DNA of 6,244 nt from Sphingomicrobium sp. Lineage in GTDB: Bacteria > Pseudomonadota > Alphaproteobacteria > Sphingomonadales > Sphingomonadaceae. The notes under the pieces were generated by a model, which saw only the letters and a program-made list of their open reading frames with translations, did no database searches and was not told the DNA's origin. The DNA lies in assembly GCA_030146725.1 (NCBI GenBank), contig JASLBJ010000081.1, forward strand, positions 1 to 6,244, in the 5' to 3' direction. The translations under genes and the position numbers were made by a program. This document shows, piece by piece, positions 3,811-6,244 of this stretch (its first letter is position 1; each line of letters starts with the position of its first letter).

Positions 3811-6244
3811 TTAACGGCGACGGGCCGGCGGGCGAGCCGTGCCGGATGGCGGATTGCTGCTCCGCTGCCACCAATAGGCCGGCCGCTGACGCGTGCCGGT
3901 GACCTGCTCGTTGAGCGTGCGCGCGTCGTAGAGCCGGCCGCCGAGCATCACCTGACTGACGTTGTCGGTGTTCTGGATATTCTCGAGCGGGTTGGCATCG
4001 AGCACGACGAGGTCGGCAAGCTTGCCCGGTTCGAGCGTGCCGAGGTCGCGCTCCATGCCGAGGGTCTTGGCCGGCATGACAGTCGCTGCCTGCAGCGCCT
4101 GGAGCGGGGTCCAGCCGCCCTTGACGAAGCTCCACATTTCCCAGTGCGCGGCGATGCCTTCCTGCTGGCCGTGCGCGCCGATGTTCACCTGGATGCCGCG
4201 GTCGGCGAGCTTGCGCGCTTCGCGTGCTGCGGTCGTGTCGGCATAATCCTCTTCCGGGGCGATCACGCGCCGCGCACTGCCGGCGGCAAGGATTCGCGGC
4301 GGCGTGTGTTCGGTGAGCAACGGATGCTCCCACAGGTTCATCCGGGCGCGCCAATAGGGGTCGCCGCCGGGACCGCCATAGGCGACGACCAGGGTCGGGG
4401 TGTAGTTGGTTCGGGTCTGCGACCAGAACTGGATCACGTCCGAATAAAGGGTGCTGCCCGGGACATTGTGCTCGACCGTCGCATTGCCGTCCTGGATCAG
4501 CGACATGTCCATGTTGAACAGCGAACCGCCTTCGGGGACGACGAGCATGTTCTCGGCCTGGGCCGCCGCCACGACCATCTGGCGTTGCTCGCGGCGCGGC
4601 TGGTTGTAGTTCTTGACGCTCCACGCGCCCTGCGCCTTCAACCGCCGGACGTGCGCCAGGGCATCGTCGAGATTGCCGACCTCGGCGAACACGCCGGCCG
4701 ACTTCGCGCCGTAGATGATCTCGCCAGTGGAGAAGATGCGCGGGGCAAGGATCAGCCCTGCCCGCTGCATCTCGGCGGCGGCGAAGATCTCGGTCGCGCG
4801 GTTCGACGGGTCGTGGACGGTGGTCGTTCCGAGCGCAAGATTGGCCTGCGTCGACCAATTCTGCTGCGGCACCAGCCCGCCCTGGCCTTGCGGGCCGTGG
4901 GCGTGGGCGTCGATGAAGCCGGGCACAATGGTCTTGCCGGTCACGTCCACCGTCGGCGTTCCGGCGGGGATGGTGACGCTCGCCAACGGGCCGACGGTGA
5001 CGATCCTGTCACCCTCGATCACGATGATCCCGTTTTCGATGACGCCGCCGTCAGCGCCCTGCATGGTTACGATGCGAGCACCAGTCAAAGCGACCCGGCC
5101 GGTCGGCTTGGCGGCGGCCACCGTCGTGGACAGCGAGAGGCCGGTGGTGGGCGGCGTGAATGGCTGGGCGTAGATCGAGCGCGCGTCGGCGGTGTAGACG
5201 ACCGGTCCGATGCTCCAGTGGACGCGTGCTCCGCCTTGCGAGAAATGGACGAAGTCGCCGCCGCCCTGGCTCAGCCGGACCGCGGGCAGCGCGCCCTTTT
5301 CGGTCGCCACCGTGACGTCCTGCGCACCCGGCAGGAGCGGCATCAGGAAGGCTTCATAGTTCTGGCGAAAGGCAACCGACTGGCCGTCGGGCGACACCTG
5401 GAAGTCGCTGGTGAGGTCGCCGGATGCGTGGACTCGCTTGGCCTCGCCGGAGAAGTCGGTGGAGACAAGTTGAAGCTTGTCGTCCTCGGTCTCGACCGTC
5501 ATGAACAGGCGGTCGCCGGTCGCGCCGAACTGCGGGTTCGATCCGCCGCGCTCGACCAGTTTCGGCTTTCCGCCGCTTGCCGGCACCGAATAGATGCCGG
5601 GCTCGCGGCCCCAATTGTCGGACACGAGATTGCCGCCCTGGCCGGCTTCGAAGACGATCGTCCGGCCATCGGGTGAGAAGCGCGGACTGGCAAAATGCCC
5701 GGCCTCGCTGGTGACGGACCGCGGCGATCCGCCGCGGGCGCCGACCAGCTGGATTCGGCCGAGGTCCTGGTCGGTCCAGCTGACGAAGGCGATCGAGCGG
5801 CCGTCGCGCGACCAGGTCGGCCACGCCTCGAAGCTGTCGTCGCGACCGCGCGTCAGGCGCCGCGGCGCTCCGCCGGCGACCGGGCGAAGCCACAGCTTGC
5901 CAAGCGATTCATAGACCAGCTCGCGGCCGTCGGGGGAGGTCTGCGCCCATCGGATCATCTTCGTGGCGAAGCTCGCCGGCGCGACTTCGGTGGTCGGGTG
6001 CACCGAATTGGCGACGATGCGGTCGTCGCGGACCCTGAACGGGACCACGCTCGCCACGCCGCCGGTCGGCGCCACCCGGCGGATATTGCCGCCGGCCCAG
6101 AAAAGGATCTCGCGGCTGTCGGCGGTCCAGTCCATGTTCGGGTAGACGCCGGTGACCGCCCAGGTCTCCTGCATGTCCTGGTCGAGATTGTCGTAGACCT
6201 TCCACTCATTGCCGCTGGCAAGGTCGCGCACGTAGAGCTTCGAC
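3811..6244 (-). CDS. Beta-propeller (TolB/PD40) amidohydrolase, N-terminus cut by window edge
   Basis: The C-terminal 810 residues of a large metal-dependent hydrolase; relatives are about 1050-1100 residues, so some 250-300, with any signal peptide, lie outside. Numbering starts at the GTG codon at 6231, which is internal because the frame is open to the edge. Residues 1-300 hold at least six PD40/TolB-like repeats, such as SPDGRELVY (99-107), SRDGRSIAF (141-149), SPDGRTIVF (186-194) and SPDGQSVAF (280-288). The amidohydrolase domain begins near 377, has GKTIVPGFIDAHAH (432-445) with metal-ligand pair H443/H445, K540 in SVKNY as a candidate bridging lysine, and H588 in VEHNV. GAHGQQ (685-690) stands where related enzymes often have an Asp, and AAHWEMW follows. 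The end, LEPGKLADLVVLDANPL (733-749), is classic for the family. A peptidase or amide/ester hydrolase role is possible. No clear link to the sugar genes is visible. Confidence 0.9.
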   Translation of the reverse strand, partial: SKLYVRDLASGNEWKVYDNLDQDMQETWAVTGVYPNMDWTADSREILFWAGGNIRRVAPTGGVASVVPFRVRDDRIVANSVHPTTEVAPASFATKMIRWAQTSPDGRELVYESLGKLWLRPVAGGAPRRLTRGRDDSFEAWPTWSRDGRSIAFVSWTDQDLGRIQLVGARGGSPRSVTSEAGHFASPRFSPDGRTIVFEAGQGGNLVSDNWGREPGIYSVPASGGKPKLVERGGSNPQFGATGDRLFMTVETEDDKLQLVSTDFSGEAKRVHASGDLTSDFQVSPDGQSVAFRQNYEAFLMPLLPGAQDVTVATEKGALPAVRLSQGGGDFVHFSQGGARVHWSIGPVVYTADARSIYAQPFTPPTTGLSLSTTVAAAKPTGRVALTGARIVTMQGADGGVIENGIIVIEGDRIVTVGPLASVTIPAGTPTVDVTGKTIVPGFIDAHAHGPQGQGGLVPQQNWSTQANLALGTTTVHDPSNRATEIFAAAEMQRAGLILAPRIFSTGEIIYGAKSAGVFAEVGNLDDALAHVRRLKAQGAWSVKNYNQPRREQRQMVVAAAQAENMLVVPEGGSLFNMDMSLIQDGNATVEHNVPGSTLYSDVIQFWSQTRTNYTPTLVVAYGGPGGDPYWRARMNLWEHPLLTEHTPPRILAAGSARRVIAPEEDYADTTAAREARKLADRGIQVNIGAHGQQEGIAAHWEMWSFVKGGWTPLQALQAATVMPAKTLGMERDLGTLEPGKLADLVVLDANPLENIQNTDNVSQVMLGGRLYDARTLNEQVTGTRQRPAYWWQRSSNPPSGTARPPARRR

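Noticed and set aside
3805..3819. Hairpin CGCCG-cttaa-CGGCG between the convergent genes as a possible terminator
   Set aside because: The stem has only five pairs, overlaps the amidohydrolase stop codon, and no T-run follows on either strand. Short CG stems are expected by chance here.
2883..3902. A 339-codon plus-strand open frame overlapping the DUF1080 gene
   Set aside because: It is in another frame over a clear DUF1080 lipoprotein, begins inside the divergent gene and ends inside the convergent one. Its Arg/Pro/Ala-rich translation shows no domain.
4144..5676. A 510-codon open frame on the plus strand
   Set aside because: It lies entirely antisense to the amidohydrolase, whose domains are unmistakable. 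Its translation is rich in Asp, Arg, Gly and Val with no recognisable motif, as expected for a shadow frame in GC-rich DNA.

Overview
The window looks like a piece of a GC-rich (about two-thirds G+C by eye) Gram-negative chromosome, most likely an alphaproteobacterium of the Sphingomonas/Caulobacter type. This rests on codon bias, twin-arginine signals on sugar enzymes, a lipoprotein signal, a LacI-type operator motif resembling those of carbohydrate loci in these bacteria, and a beta-propeller/amidohydrolase fusion of a kind common there. The taxonomy is an inference. There are five protein genes, two cut by the window edges. No RNA gene, mobile element or CRISPR array was seen.

Left part (1-2940, all on the minus strand, so transcribed right to left): a three-gene run. 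First is a Tat-exported glucose-fructose-oxidoreductase-like Gfo/Idh/MocA protein (1795-2940). Next is a Tat-exported sugar phosphate isomerase/epimerase-like TIM barrel (832-1743). Last is a second Gfo/Idh/MocA oxidoreductase without a signal peptide (1-824, its C-terminus outside the window). The second and third genes are 7 bases apart and probably translationally coupled. The 51-base gap between the first and second genes carries a LacI-family-like operator (1764-1777).

Middle (2941-3789): a short divergent intergenic region with a perfect 13-base inverted repeat, then on the plus strand a lipoprotein of the DUF1080 / 3-keto-disaccharide hydrolase family (3010-3789).

Right part (3811-6244, minus strand): the C-terminal 810 residues of a large amidohydrolase whose N-terminal part is a TolB/PD40-type beta-propeller. 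It converges on the DUF1080 gene with only 21 bases between the stop codons and need not belong to the sugar cluster.

Taken together, the four left and middle genes have the family content of an oxidative (3-keto) glycoside-degradation locus: oxidise a sugar ring, cleave the keto-glycoside, then process or reduce the keto sugar. Unusually, three of the four proteins carry export signals, suggesting that oxidation and cleavage occur in the periplasm, while the last oxidoreductase appears cytoplasmic. Substrate and reaction order are not visible from sequence.
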